Below, in pieces: positions 26,289-39,577 of a stretch of DNA of 64,000 bases; the first letter of the stretch is position 1; each line of letters opens with the position of its first letter. The notes beneath the pieces were generated by a model. That model was not told where the DNA came from. It worked only from the letters and a program-made list of their open reading frames with translations, and made no database searches. This DNA comes from Tropicibacter naphthalenivorans (lineage in GTDB: Bacteria; Pseudomonadota; Alphaproteobacteria; Rhodobacterales; Rhodobacteraceae). The position numbers and the translations under genes are program-made. The stretch is taken from the NCBI RefSeq assembly GCF_900176475.1, contig NZ_FWXX01000002.1, positions 322,560 through 386,559 of the forward strand, read 5' to 3'.

Positions 26289-27431
26289 CTATTTCACCGA
26301 GCCTGCCAGCAGCCCGCGCACCAAGTAGCGCTGCATGGCAAAGAACACCACCAGCGGCACCGAGATGCTGACAAAGGCCGCCGTGGCGAGGATTTCCCAG
26401 TTGCCGCCGCGGGTGCCCAGCAGCTCGACAATCTGGTTAGTCATGACGGTGGTGCGGCCCGTGCTGTCGATCAGGAACACCTTGGCCACCAGCAGATCGT
26501 TCCATGTCCACAGGAACTGGAAGATCGCGAAACTGGCCAGCGCGGGAAAGCTCAGCGGCAGGATGATCTTGGTAAAGATCTGGAACTCGGTCGCGCCATC
26601 GACGCGGGCGTTTTCAATGATGTCACGCGGCAGGCCGACCATGTAGTTGCGGAGCAAATAGATCGCGAGTGGCAATCCGAACCCCGTATGCGCCAGCCAA
26701 ACGCCGAGGTAGCCTTTGCCAATCCCGATCCCCAAGTGCAGTTTCAGCAGCGGGATCAAGGCCAGTTGCAAAGGCACCACCAGCAGGCCCACCACAAAGG
26801 CGACCAGCAGCGCGCGGCCCGGAAAATCCATCCATGCCAAGGCATAAGCGGCAAAGGCGGCCACCACGATGGGGATGATCGTCGCCGGGACGGTCACCGT
26901 CAGCGTGCTGATAAAGGCACGGGACATGTCGTCGGTACCGCTGCCCCCACCCAAGACCTGCCGGTAGTTCTCCAAGGTAAACTCGGGCGGTGTGGTGGCG
27001 GTGGTGAACACACGCGGCAGGCGCGCGCCCTCCTGGCTGGTCTCGGCGGTCATGCGAAAATTGCCGGCGGCGTCCACCGTGACCGTGCGCCCTTTGGTTA
27101 ACTCGGCGGTCTCGCCGGGGGCGTAGGCTTCGGGCGCGCGGGACGACGTGCCCCATGCGCTGACCTCTGCCTCCAGCCCTGGAAACAGCGCGCCTTCGAT
27201 GACATACAGCCCGCCGTCCAGCACCTCTGCTCCTTCCAGCCGGATCGCCGGGTTCTGACGTTCCTGCTGCGACAGCGACGACCACCAGCCCGACGTGGCG
27301 ATCTGGTCCGCCGTGCGGAAGGACGACACGAGCAGCCCCACGGTCGGGAACAGCCACAAGGCCACCAGCACCACAACAGAGATATGCACCGCCCATGTCA
27401 GCGACGACTTATGTCCTGCGATATTGTCCAT
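26289..27431 (-). CDS. aglG: Alpha-glucoside ABC transporter permease
   Basis: The product is 380 residues from ATG 27431 (MDNIAGHKSSLTWAVHIS), whose first base is shared with the aglF stop (TGATG). GGAG lies upstream. One N-terminal helix is followed by a periplasmic insert of about 130 residues (rich in Gly, Glu and Thr) and five helices with the permease EAA loop ENARVDGATEFQIFTKIILPL. The large insert after helix 1 is a feature of AglG-type permeases. It pairs with AglF. Confidence 0.92.
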   Translation of the reverse strand: MDNIAGHKSSLTWAVHISVVVLVALWLFPTVGLLVSSFRTADQIATSGWWSSLSQQERQNPAIRLEGAEVLDGGLYVIEGALFPGLEAEVSAWGTSSRAPEAYAPGETAELTKGRTVTVDAAGNFRMTAETSQEGARLPRVFTTATTPPEFTLENYRQVLGGGSGTDDMSRAFISTLTVTVPATIIPIVVAAFAAYALAWMDFPGRALLVAFVVGLLVVPLQLALIPLLKLHLGIGIGKGYLGVWLAHTGFGLPLAIYLLRNYMVGLPRDIIENARVDGATEFQIFTKIILPLSFPALASFAIFQFLWTWNDLLVAKVFLIDSTGRTTVMTNQIVELLGTRGGNWEILATAAFVSISVPLVVFFAMQRYLVRGLLAGSVK

Positions 27432-28432
27432 CAGCGCATCTCCTTGCGGGCATTCCACACGTTCCAGACAAGGATCGGCGTCACCAAGAGCATGATCACC
27501 ATGGCCGAGGCCGACCCCACGCCCCAGTCATTCGCCCGGAACAGCTTGTCGAACATGTAGTTGGCCAAGACTTGGGTTTCCCACTGGCCGTTGGTCATGG
27601 CGTAGACGATGTCAAAGACCTTGAGCACCACGATGGTGATCGTCGTCCAGACCACAAGGATCGTCCCCATGATCTGCGGCACCTTGATTTTAAAGAAGAT
27701 TTGGAACGGGTTCGCGCCGTCGACGATGGCCGCCTCGATGGTTTCCTCTGGGATGCCGCGCAGGGCGGCGCTTAGGATCACCATGGCAAAGCCGGTCTGG
27801 ATCCACACCAAAACGATCATCAGGAAAAAGTTGTTCCAGAACGGCACGGTCAGCCATTGCTGAGGGTCGTTCCCTGTGAACCACACGTACAAAGCGTTCA
27901 AGACGCCAATCTGCTCGGTCCCCGGCGGGCGGGCGTCATAGACCAGCTTCCAGATCACCGACGCGCCCACAAAAGAGATCGCCATAGGCATAAAGATCAA
28001 GGACTTGGCGATATTGCCCCATTTGATCCGGTCCGTCAGCTGCGCCGCCAGCAGGCCAAAGGCGGTGGACAGCGCGGGCACCACGATCAGCCACAACATA
28101 TTGTTGCGCATCGCCTCCCAGAACTTGGGCTCGGACGCCATCTGCGCGTAATTCGCCAGCCCCACAAAGGCCCCGTCCTGATTGCGGTCAGTCAGCGACA
28201 GGCGCAGCGTCTCGACCACCGGATAGGCAAGATACAGGCACAGCGCGAAAAGCGCGGGAAACAGGAACAACCAAGGCCGGACCATATTGGCGCGGTTGAT
28301 GTTACGCCCGGCGTTTGGCCCCTTGGCGGGGAACAACACGCGGTCCAGAAACTGGTTTGATCCGTAGAAATACGCAAGACACGCACCGACGCCGATAACG
28401 ATGGTGGCCACGCCCTGAAGTGCGGGATGCAT
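27431..28432 (-). CDS. aglF: Alpha-glucoside ABC transporter permease
   Basis: The product is 333 residues from ATG 28432 (MHPALQGVATIVIGVGACL), chosen because GGGGAGGAGGAG lies just upstream; the frame extends 36 codons further without a ribosome site. Several membrane helices and the EAA motif EAAIVDGANPFQIFFKIKVPQI are visible. The stop overlaps the aglG start by one base. Tandem repeats fill the gap up to aglE. Confidence 0.92.
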   Translation of the reverse strand: MHPALQGVATIVIGVGACLAYFYGSNQFLDRVLFPAKGPNAGRNINRANMVRPWLFLFPALFALCLYLAYPVVETLRLSLTDRNQDGAFVGLANYAQMASEPKFWEAMRNNMLWLIVVPALSTAFGLLAAQLTDRIKWGNIAKSLIFMPMAISFVGASVIWKLVYDARPPGTEQIGVLNALYVWFTGNDPQQWLTVPFWNNFFLMIVLVWIQTGFAMVILSAALRGIPEETIEAAIVDGANPFQIFFKIKVPQIMGTILVVWTTITIVVLKVFDIVYAMTNGQWETQVLANYMFDKLFRANDWGVGSASAMVIMLLVTPILVWNVWNARKEMR

Positions 28433-28464
28433 CTGGGTCTCCTCCTCCCCGAGGTGCCAGTCTG

Positions 28465-28568
28465 TGTAAACTGTGTGTGTTCTATGTAAACTGTGTGTGT
28501 TGGGCGGGCCCGCGCGTGTGGCGGGCCGCACCCATTTCAATTGTCAGACATTTAATTGTCAGACATTT
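28465..28568. repeat. Two pairs of short tandem repeats between aglE and aglF
   Basis: TGTAAACTGTGTGTGTT occurs at 28465-28481 and again at 28485-28501 (20-bp period). AATTGTCAGACATTT occurs at 28539-28553 and, directly abutting, at 28554-28568. Both pairs are exact. They lie in the 149-bp gap between aglE and aglF and look like recent slippage duplications. Confidence 0.95.
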
Positions 28569-28581
28569 GACCGCAGGCCGA

Positions 28582-29847
28582 TTACTTCAGCGCGTCCCAG
28601 CTGTTCTGGATTTCGGTGGTGACCTCTTCGGCGGATTTGCCGCCCGTGTAGTCGACCATCCCGGTCCAGAAGCTGCCCGCGCCCACGCCGCCCGGCATCA
28701 GGTCGGACCCGTCAAAGCGGAAGGTGGTCGCGCCCAGCAGGATCTCGTTCATCTTGCGGCTGGTGTCGTCCACGAACTTCGACGTATCGACGCCCTTGTG
28801 CGGGGTCAGGAAGCCGCCCTTGGACATCCAGATCTCATGCGCGATCGGCTCCTGCAAAAAGGCGATCAGCTCGTGCGCGGCATCGCTTTCGTTGGTGATC
28901 GCGAACAGCGTGCCCGCGCCCAGCACCGGGTTGCCCAGGTCTTTGTCCGCATAGGACGGGAAGTAGAAGAAGTCCGCATCCACGCCAACTTCGGTGCCTT
29001 CGGGGAAGAACGCCGGGATGAAGGACGCCTGACGGTGCATCATGCACTGCGGCGGCGAAGAGAACAGACCCTTGGGGCTGTCGCGGAAGTCGGTGGTCGC
29101 CACCGCGCCCGTGCCGCCCGCAACATTGGCGTCCTGGATGAACCAGCCGAACTCTTCGATGGCCTCGATCACCTTGGGATCGTTGAACTTCATGTCGTTC
29201 GCAACCCAAGCGTCATAGTCCGCCGGGCTCTGCGTGCGCAGCATCAGGTCCTCGACCCAGTCGGTTGCCGGCCAGCCGGTCGCTGCCCCGGACCCCAGCC
29301 CGATACACCACGGCGTCACGCCATCGGCGACCATCTGCTCGGTCAGCGCCTTGAGATCTTCCATGCTTTCGGGGATCTCATAGCCTGCGTCCTCGAAGTT
29401 CTCGGGCGAGTACCAGACCAGCGATTTCAAATCGACGCGGAAGAACATGCCATAGTGCTGGCTGTCGCCGTTCTTGTCGGCAAAGCTGCCCAGATCGACC
29501 CAGGATTGACCGGCGGCATAGTTGTCCTTGACCCATGCGGACATGTCCGGTTTCAGCGGCGTCAGGAACCCGCGCGAGGCAAGGTCAGCGGCCAGACCCG
29601 GCTGCGGGAACACGGCAAGGTTCGGCGCGGCGCCCGCTTCGGCGTCGACGACGATCTGCTGCTCAAAGCTGTCAGAGCCCACATAGCTGACTTCGTGGCC
29701 GGTGCGCTCTTCGAAGACGTCGAAAATCTCGCGGACCACCTCTTGTTCCGGGCTCAGCCACGGGCCTGCCACGGTGATTTGGTCGGCCTGCGCGCCGCCT
29801 GCGATCAGGGCTGCGGTGGCCGCACCCAAATAAAATGCCGTTTTCAT
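28582..29847 (-). CDS. aglE: Alpha-glucoside ABC transporter substrate-binding protein
   Basis: The product is 421 residues from ATG 29847 (MKTAFYLGAATAALIAGGAQA), with GGGAGG 6 nt upstream. A cleavable signal peptide of about 21 residues ends at AQA. The mature protein is a family 1 extracellular solute-binding protein (ITVAGPWLSPEQEVVREIFDVFEERTG at its start). It captures alpha-glucosides in the periplasm and delivers them to AglFG. It is first in the operon, with a palindromic operator candidate 81 bp upstream. Confidence 0.95.
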   Translation of the reverse strand: MKTAFYLGAATAALIAGGAQADQITVAGPWLSPEQEVVREIFDVFEERTGHEVSYVGSDSFEQQIVVDAEAGAAPNLAVFPQPGLAADLASRGFLTPLKPDMSAWVKDNYAAGQSWVDLGSFADKNGDSQHYGMFFRVDLKSLVWYSPENFEDAGYEIPESMEDLKALTEQMVADGVTPWCIGLGSGAATGWPATDWVEDLMLRTQSPADYDAWVANDMKFNDPKVIEAIEEFGWFIQDANVAGGTGAVATTDFRDSPKGLFSSPPQCMMHRQASFIPAFFPEGTEVGVDADFFYFPSYADKDLGNPVLGAGTLFAITNESDAAHELIAFLQEPIAHEIWMSKGGFLTPHKGVDTSKFVDDTSRKMNEILLGATTFRFDGSDLMPGGVGAGSFWTGMVDYTGGKSAEEVTTEIQNSWDALK

Positions 29848-29927
29848 TGATAACCTCCCAGTTGTGTCCCCCGACACTTGGCCGGGGCGGTTTCCATTGT
29901 CAGCGCTTCAAAGGCCTCCAAACCTTT

Positions 29928-29943
29928 TCCAAAGCGCTTTGGA
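29928..29943. promoter_or_regulatory. AglR operator candidate (16-bp perfect palindrome)
   Basis: TCCAAAGCGCTTTGGA is a perfect palindrome with a central CG, as in LacI-family operators, in the gap between divergent aglE and aglR. A degenerate second site shares AGCGCTT around 29902-29908, about 31 bp away (three helical turns), which would suit cooperative binding. Confidence 0.75.
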
Positions 29944-30113
29944 TGAGCGCAGTCTATGTCCGACTCGCCCCTGCCTGTCAACCAAGCTTAGTTCGACCCC
30001 CAAGAAAATCTACACTTCGGGGGCATTTTCTGGGGCGCGCGCCCTGCCCGCTTGCCATGCAGCAGACGCAAGTCTCACTTGACAAATCCAAAGGGCTTTG
30101 GCCCTAAGGGGGC

Positions 30114-31139
30114 ATGAACCTCAAGCAACTGTCCGAGCACCTCAAACTGTCGCAAACCACCGTCAGCCGCGCGCTGAACGGCTACCCAGAGGTGAGCGAA
30201 AAGACCCGCAAACGCGTACAGGATGCGGCCAACGCCCTGAATTATCAGCCCAATGCGCGCGCCAAGGGGCTGGCCACGGGCCGCACCCACGCCATTGGTC
30301 ACGTGATTCCCGTGTCCGGCCAGCGCGAGATGGTGAACCCGGTTTTCGGTGATTTTATCGCGGGCGCGGGGCAAACCTATGCGGCGGCGGGCTATGAAAT
30401 CGTGATTTCGCTGGTGGATGACAGCCGCGAGGAAGACGCCTATCGCGCCATCCACACCCGCGGCAGCATCGACGGCATCATCGTGCATGGCCCGCTGATG
30501 AACGACCCGCGCATTCCGCTGCTGACCTCGCTGGGCTTGCCCTTTGTCGTGCACGGGCGCGCGTCGGAGGTGACGACGCCCTATTCGTGGCTGGATATGA
30601 ACAACGTTCGGGCCTTTGAGCGCGCGACCGAGTTCCTGCTGGACCTCGGGCACCGGCGCATTGCGCTGATCAACGGCCTCGAGTTCATGGATTTCGCCCA
30701 CCGCCGCCGCGAAGGCTTTACCGCCGCTTTGACCGCACGCGGGGTTGCGCCTGATCCCGCCTTGATGCGGTCCGAAGAGATGACAGAGATCAACGGCCAC
30801 CGCAGCGCGGCGCAAATGCTGGCGCAGGACAGCCCACCGACCGCCTTTCTGGTGTCCTCGATGATCACCGCCATCGGCGTGCGCCGCGCTATCCTTGAGG
30901 CCGGTCTGGTGCTGGGCCGCGACGTGTCGGTGATCACCCATGACGACGATCTTGGGTATCTGAAAAACGGCTCGGACGTGCCGATCTTTACCGCCACGCG
31001 GTCCTCGGTGCGACAGGCGGGTCGCCGCGCCGCCGAGTTGCTGCTGGCCTTGATTGATGATCCCGGCGCGGGGCCGCTGACCGATATGCTTGAGGCCGAG
31101 CTGATTATCGGCACCTCGACCGGCCCCGCCCCGCAGTAA
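30114..31139 (+). CDS. aglR: LacI-family repressor of alpha-glucoside utilisation
   Basis: The product is 341 residues. The N-terminal LacI helix-turn-helix is clear (MNLKQLSEHLKLSQTTVSRALNGYPEVSEKTRKRV), here cited as LKLSQTTVSRALNG, followed by the hinge ARAKGLATGRT and a periplasmic-binding-protein-like sensor domain. GGGG lies 4 nt upstream of the start. Divergence from aglE with a palindrome between them, and glk and pgm downstream, make it the local repressor; the inducer is probably an alpha-glucoside or glucose derivative. Confidence 0.92.
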   Translation: MNLKQLSEHLKLSQTTVSRALNGYPEVSEKTRKRVQDAANALNYQPNARAKGLATGRTHAIGHVIPVSGQREMVNPVFGDFIAGAGQTYAAAGYEIVISLVDDSREEDAYRAIHTRGSIDGIIVHGPLMNDPRIPLLTSLGLPFVVHGRASEVTTPYSWLDMNNVRAFERATEFLLDLGHRRIALINGLEFMDFAHRRREGFTAALTARGVAPDPALMRSEEMTEINGHRSAAQMLAQDSPPTAFLVSSMITAIGVRRAILEAGLVLGRDVSVITHDDDLGYLKNGSDVPIFTATRSSVRQAGRRAAELLLALIDDPGAGPLTDMLEAELIIGTSTGPAPQ

Positions 31140-31181
31140 TTAACTTGGCAGCCGCCGCCCAAGCGCCTAAAGGCTTTCCCC

Positions 31182-33934
<2,753 letters not shown>

Positions 33935-33955
33935 AGCCAAAATCGAAAGCACCCC

Positions 33956-34870
33956 ATGCGCGCAATTCTTCTGATGGTCCTGTCCATGGGGCTGCTCGCC
34001 TCGCTCGACGTGTTTGTCAAACTGGCGACGCAGACCGCGCCCTCGGGGCAAGTCATGCTGCTGCTCAGCCTTGGCGGCACGGCGATGTTCATCCTGTTGG
34101 CGCGTCTCAAGGGCATCCCCCTGTGGACCGCCGACGCCCGCCATCCGATGCTGCTGTGGCGCAATGTGGCCGAGATCTTTGGCTCGATCGGCATGATTGT
34201 GGGCGTGGCCAACACGTCTTTGCCGGTGTTTGCGGCGATCACGCAGGCCGGGCCTTTGGTCGTCACCATCGGCGCGGCGGTGTTCCTGCGCGAACAGGTC
34301 GGCTGGCGGCGCTGGGTCGCTGTGCTGGTGGGCCTTGTGGGGATGCTGATCGTGATCCGGCCCTGGGGCGCGAGCTTCACCGGGTGGGAGCTGTTCGCCG
34401 TCATGGGCATCACCGCCCTGTCGGCGCGCGATTTGATCACCCGCATGAGCCCAGCCAACATGCACCCGATCGCGATTTCCATGTGGGGGTTTGCGGCGAC
34501 CATCCTGCCGGGGATCGTGCTGATCGCGCTGGCGCAGACGCCGCTCAGCTGGGAGCCGCGGGTCTGGGCGCTGGTCGGCTGCGGGGTCTTGGTCGCGGTC
34601 AGCGGCTATCTTGCGGTGACCACCGCCATGCGGCTTGCGCCCGCGTCCACCGTGGCCCCGTTCCGCTATACCCGTTTGATTTACGCCATCTTTTTCGGAA
34701 TCGTAGTGTTTGGCGACTACCCCGACAACTGGACCCTGCTGGGCAGCGCCTTGATCCTTGGGGCGGGGCTGTATTCCTTTATGAGAGAGCGCGCGCTGGC
34801 CCGCCAGACCCGCCTGTCGCCCATCGCCGCCGTGGGCATCGACCCCGGCACCGAAGGTCCGCTTCGCTAA
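33956..34870 (+). CDS. EamA/DMT-family transporter
   Basis: The product is 304 residues with about ten hydrophobic helices in two EamA repeats (MRAILLMVLSMGLLASLDVFVK start; second half from LFAVMGITALSARDLITR). This drug/metabolite transporter superfamily exports amino acids, nucleotides or other metabolites; the substrate is unknown. It begins 21 nt after pgm and may be co-transcribed. Its 3' end, including the stop codon, is imperfectly duplicated just downstream (34873-34895). Confidence 0.88.
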   Translation: MRAILLMVLSMGLLASLDVFVKLATQTAPSGQVMLLLSLGGTAMFILLARLKGIPLWTADARHPMLLWRNVAEIFGSIGMIVGVANTSLPVFAAITQAGPLVVTIGAAVFLREQVGWRRWVAVLVGLVGMLIVIRPWGASFTGWELFAVMGITALSARDLITRMSPANMHPIAISMWGFAATILPGIVLIALAQTPLSWEPRVWALVGCGVLVAVSGYLAVTTAMRLAPASTVAPFRYTRLIYAIFFGIVVFGDYPDNWTLLGSALILGAGLYSFMRERALARQTRLSPIAAVGIDPGTEGPLR

Positions 34871-34895
34871 GACACCGAAGACCCGCTTCGTTAAG
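34849..34895 (+). repeat. Imperfect 24-bp tandem duplication over the DMT gene stop
   Basis: CACCGAAG-GT-CCGCTTCGCTAAG (34849-34871) is followed by CACCGAAG-AC-CCGCTTCGTTAAG (34873-34895), 20 of 23 positions identical with a 24-bp period. The first copy encodes the last residues and the TAA stop of the transporter; the second is non-coding. Confidence 0.8.
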
Positions 34896-34934
34896 TCCCC
34901 GCGGGCGCGCCACAGGAATGACCGCTAAAGGAAA

Positions 34935-36330
<1,396 letters not shown>

Positions 36331-36370
36331 GGGCTGACGCCGCATAGCGTCACTCCCTGACACAATTTAA

Positions 36371-36402
36371 GGGCGCAGTCACACGAGGGCTGCGCCCTTT
36401 TA
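36371..36402 (+). terminator. Intrinsic terminator of eno
   Basis: GGGCGCAG and CTGCGCCC form an 8-bp stem around an 11-nt loop, followed by TTTTAT, 40 nt past the eno stop codon. Confidence 0.9.
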
Positions 36403-36478
36403 TATACTTTAGAACAGCAGACACACGTTTGAGTGGGGAGTTAATAATGGTAATCAATTAGTTAACGACCTTCAGACT

Positions 36479-37780
36479 ATGGCACTAATGACTGACACGC
36501 CTGCTGCACGACTGGACGTTCTGCACCGCGCCGATTTTAGCGACTTTTCTGAATTCGCCCTGCGGCAAATGCTTGTGTTCGTCTCGGCGGTCATCATGAC
36601 CGCTGTGACCGGGGATGTGATCTTTGCCCTTTGGCTTGGGGTCTATTTCACCCTTCAGGCGATCTACTGGAAGCTGGTCACCACCCGCCGCACCCAAGTC
36701 TCCCTCGCGCGTTTGCTTGCCGCTTATGGGATGTATGTGGCGACCCTGACCTGTTTTGCCTTTGCGCCGTTCTACGCCATGATGATGCCCGACCCGATCT
36801 ATGTCTTTGCGGGGGGCTATGCGCTGATGGCGGTGACCCTGTTCATCACCCAGCGGCCCGATCCGGGGTGGGATCTGGTGCTGCTGGATTCGGGGCTGTT
36901 TGCCGCCGGGGTGCTGGGCACGCTGCTGCTGCTGTGGCCCAAAATTGCCACAACCGGTGAGGCGCTGGTCGCGCTGGTGATCTGCGGCTCGGTGGTGGTG
37001 TATTTCTTTCGCTCGAACGTGACGCGTTATCATCGCCGGGTCGAACGTCTGGAGGCAGAGCAACGCTATGCCCGGGCGCTCAAGGCGCGGGCGCTGGGGC
37101 AATTCGTCGGCGGCGTGGCGCATGATTTCAACAACCAGCTGGCGGCGATCCTTGGCCATCTCGAGCTGTTCGAGCTGCTGGACACCCCGCAAGAGCGCGA
37201 AGACGCATTGCGCCAGGCCCGCGAATCCGCCGAGCGGGCGGCGATGACGGTCAAGCAGCTGCTGGCCTCGAGCGGGCGCACGCGGCTGTCGCCCAAACCC
37301 ATCGATATGACCGCCTTTGTCACCCAGCTTGGCCCCGTGGTTCTGGGGCTGACCGATGGCCGGATCAGCTTGCAGGTGGCCGGGCACAGCGAGCGCGCGC
37401 TGATCGCCAAGGTCGACACGGATATGCTGGAGACCTGCGTGTTGCAGCTGTGCCTGAATGCGCAGGACGCCATGACCGGCAAGGGCAAGATCACCATCCG
37501 CGCCGAGCTGATGCTTGAGCGCCCCACGCTGGAGCCCGCGCTGGAGGCCAAGCCGCCCTACGTGGCGGTGACCGTCGAGGACAGCGGTCCGGGGGTGTCG
37601 CGCGAGGCGCTGAGCAAGATCGCAGAGCCGTTCTATACCACCAAGGCGGTGGGCGAAGGGGCGGGTCTGGGCCTATCGGCGGTGGCAGGTTTTGCCCGCC
37701 AGTCGGGTGGCGGGCTCTTGTTGGAGAATGGCGCCAAGGGGTTGCGCGCCAGTATCCTGCTGCCGCTTCATGACGCCTGA
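36479..37780 (+). CDS. Membrane sensor histidine kinase (orphan)
   Basis: The product is 433 residues. The ribosome site is weak for both ATG 36479 and ATG 36488. Residues 30-178 hold about five or six hydrophobic helices with no extended periplasmic domain. The kinase core follows: H-box GVAHDFNNQLAAILGHLEL with His215, N-box LCLNAQDAM, G1 VEDSGPGVS, F/G2 PFYTTKAVGEGAGLGLSAV. The FNNxL H-box places it with hybrid-type HisKA kinases. No response regulator or receiver domain lies nearby, so its partner is unknown. Confidence 0.9.
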   Translation: MALMTDTPAARLDVLHRADFSDFSEFALRQMLVFVSAVIMTAVTGDVIFALWLGVYFTLQAIYWKLVTTRRTQVSLARLLAAYGMYVATLTCFAFAPFYAMMMPDPIYVFAGGYALMAVTLFITQRPDPGWDLVLLDSGLFAAGVLGTLLLLWPKIATTGEALVALVICGSVVVYFFRSNVTRYHRRVERLEAEQRYARALKARALGQFVGGVAHDFNNQLAAILGHLELFELLDTPQEREDALRQARESAERAAMTVKQLLASSGRTRLSPKPIDMTAFVTQLGPVVLGLTDGRISLQVAGHSERALIAKVDTDMLETCVLQLCLNAQDAMTGKGKITIRAELMLERPTLEPALEAKPPYVAVTVEDSGPGVSREALSKIAEPFYTTKAVGEGAGLGLSAVAGFARQSGGGLLLENGAKGLRASILLPLHDA

Positions 37781-37783
37781 GGG

Positions 37784-38233
37784 TTAGCTTTCGGGTTCCT
37801 GATAGACTCCCTGTTCCTTGAGCGCGTCGACCACCTCTTTGGGCATGTAGGTCTCGTCGTGCTTGGCGAGGATTTCCGAGGCTTCAAAGACGCCGTCGAT
37901 GTAGCGACCGGTGCCGACCATGCCTTGGTTTTCCTCGAAGAGGTCGGGCAGAACGCCGGTGTAGACCACCGGCACCGTCGCGCCCCCGTCGGTCACGGAA
38001 AAGCGCACCTGTTCGCCATCGCCGCGCACCAGGGTGCCCTCTTCGACGAGGCCGCCAATGCGGAAGGTTTCCGTCGGGCCGGGCGGGGTTTCCATGACCT
38101 GGGAAGGCGAGCGGAAGAAGTTGATGCCGTCCTTCATGGCGTAGCCGATCAGCGCGGTCGAGACGACCAGCGCCACGGCGGCCACGGCCACCACCTGAAT
38201 CCGCCGCTGTTTCTTGAGCGATTTCAAAGCCAT
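37784..38233 (-). CDS. ccmE: Cytochrome c-type biogenesis protein CcmE
   Basis: The product is 149 residues from ATG 38233, with AGGAGGAG upstream. CcmE is the periplasmic heme chaperone that receives heme from CcmABCD and passes it to the CcmFH ligase. One N-terminal membrane anchor (residues 12-32) precedes a small beta-barrel, and the heme-binding motif H125-x-x-x-Y129 (KHDETYMPKE) is intact. The other ccm genes are not here. It converges with the histidine kinase gene, whose stop is 3 nt away. Confidence 0.95.
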   Translation of the reverse strand: MALKSLKKQRRIQVVAVAAVALVVSTALIGYAMKDGINFFRSPSQVMETPPGPTETFRIGGLVEEGTLVRGDGEQVRFSVTDGGATVPVVYTGVLPDLFEENQGMVGTGRYIDGVFEASEILAKHDETYMPKEVVDALKEQGVYQEPES

Positions 38234-38365
38234 CTCAGATCTCCTCCTGGGTTGGAACGCTATATAGGCGATTCACGATGTAAAAGGGAGAGGGAAGCGC
38301 GATTTGACGCGGTTGTGAGGATGGGATTTTGGTCGGGGTTTGGAGCCTGTGCTCTTGGGGAGGAC

Positions 38366-38409
38366 TGGGGCGCTGCCCCAGACCCCGGGATATTTGCAAA
38401 GAGAAGAAG
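38366..38409. repeat. Dispersed GC-hairpin repeat, copy A
   Basis: TGGGGCGCTGCCCCA, then GACCCCGGGATATTT and GCAAAGAGAAGAAG, between the ccmE and argC genes. Copies B (56605-56695) and C (61061-61171) share the GGGGCGCTGCCCC palindrome, CCCCGGGATATTT and AAAGAgAAGAA in the same order and spacing class. Confidence 0.85.
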
Positions 38410-38429
38410 GGGGGAGGCAGCGCGCATGA

Positions 38430-39458
38430 TCAGGGGAAGCAGGGGGCGAGCATGAGGCCCGCGGTTTCGTCTTCGCCCAGCATGAGGTTGGCGTTTTGCA
38501 CCGCCTGGCCGGAGCTGCCTTTGAACAGGTTGTCGAGGGCGGCAACGATGATGGTCTTGCCCGGCAGGCGGTCGGCCACCACGCCGATGTGCACGAAGTT
38601 GGAGCCGCGCACGTGGTGGGTGGAGGGGGTTTCGCCCATGGGGAGCACTTCGATGAAGGGCTCGGAGGCGTATTGTTTGGACAGCGCCGCGTGGATCGCC
38701 TCTGCGTCGCCCTTGACGTACCCGGTGGCGAGGATGCCGCGGTTGAAAGGGGCGAGGTGCGGGGTGAACTGGATTTTCACCGCGCGGCCGGCGATGGCGC
38801 TGAATTCCTGATCGAACTCGCCGAGGTGGCGGTGGGTGCCGCCGACGGAGTACGCTTGCGTGCCTTCGGAGAGTTCCGCGTGCAGCAGGTTTTCCTTGAG
38901 CGAGCGCCCTGCCCCGGACACGCCGCAGGCCAGATCGAGGATGATGTCATCGAGGTCGATCACCCCGGCGGCGATCAGTGGGCGCAGCAGGAACTGCCCC
39001 GTGGCGGCGTTGCAGCCGGTGCCCGCGACCAGCCGGGCCGCCTTTATGTCGTCGCGGTAGAACTCGGTGAGGCCGTAGACCGCTTCGGTTTGCATCTCCT
39101 TGGCGGCGTGCTCGTTGCCGTACCACTTCTTGTAGGCTTCGGGGTCGCGCAGGCGGAAATCGGCGGACAGATCGACGATCTTGACCGATTTCGGCAGCTT
39201 GGAGATCACCTCTTGCGAGGTCTTATGCGGCAGCGCGCAGAAGCACAGGTCGATCTGGTCGAAGTCGATCTGCTCCCAAGTGACCAGATCCGGCAGGTCG
39301 AGGTGGCGCAGATGCGGAAAGACCTGCGCCATGCTTTGCCCCGCCTTGGAGTTGGCGGCCAGCGCCTTGATTTCAAAGGAGGGGTGGGTGGCGATGATGC
39401 GGATCAGCTCGGCGCCGGTGTACCCGGACGCGCCGATGATGGCGATGGAATGCGGCAT
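38430..39458 (-). CDS. argC: N-acetyl-gamma-glutamyl-phosphate reductase
   Basis: The product is 342 residues from ATG 39458 ([21 protein letters not shown]). It reduces N-acetylglutamyl-5-phosphate to the semialdehyde, the third step of arginine synthesis. The NADP-binding [10 protein letters not shown], catalytic Cys149 in GTGCNAATG and [10 protein letters not shown] are present, as in the type 1 family. A short Arg-rich open frame with a good ribosome site precedes it by about 120 nt and may be an attenuator leader. No other arg gene is adjacent. Confidence 0.96.
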   Translation of the reverse strand: MPHSIAIIGASGYTGAELIRIIATHPSFEIKALAANSKAGQSMAQVFPHLRHLDLPDLVTWEQIDFDQIDLCFCALPHKTSQEVISKLPKSVKIVDLSADFRLRDPEAYKKWYGNEHAAKEMQTEAVYGLTEFYRDDIKAARLVAGTGCNAATGQFLLRPLIAAGVIDLDDIILDLACGVSGAGRSLKENLLHAELSEGTQAYSVGGTHRHLGEFDQEFSAIAGRAVKIQFTPHLAPFNRGILATGYVKGDAEAIHAALSKQYASEPFIEVLPMGETPSTHHVRGSNFVHIGVVADRLPGKTIIVAALDNLFKGSSGQAVQNANLMLGEDETAGLMLAPCFP

Positions 39459-39577
39459 GGCGATGTACCTGTGCTTGGATGGGCCTGACGCGAGGGGCGT
39501 CGTCGGTGGCAAGATAGCGGAAAGCTTGGGGAAAGGAGAAGAGCGCGCAAGCGGATTTGCGCGGTAAAGCCGTGGTT

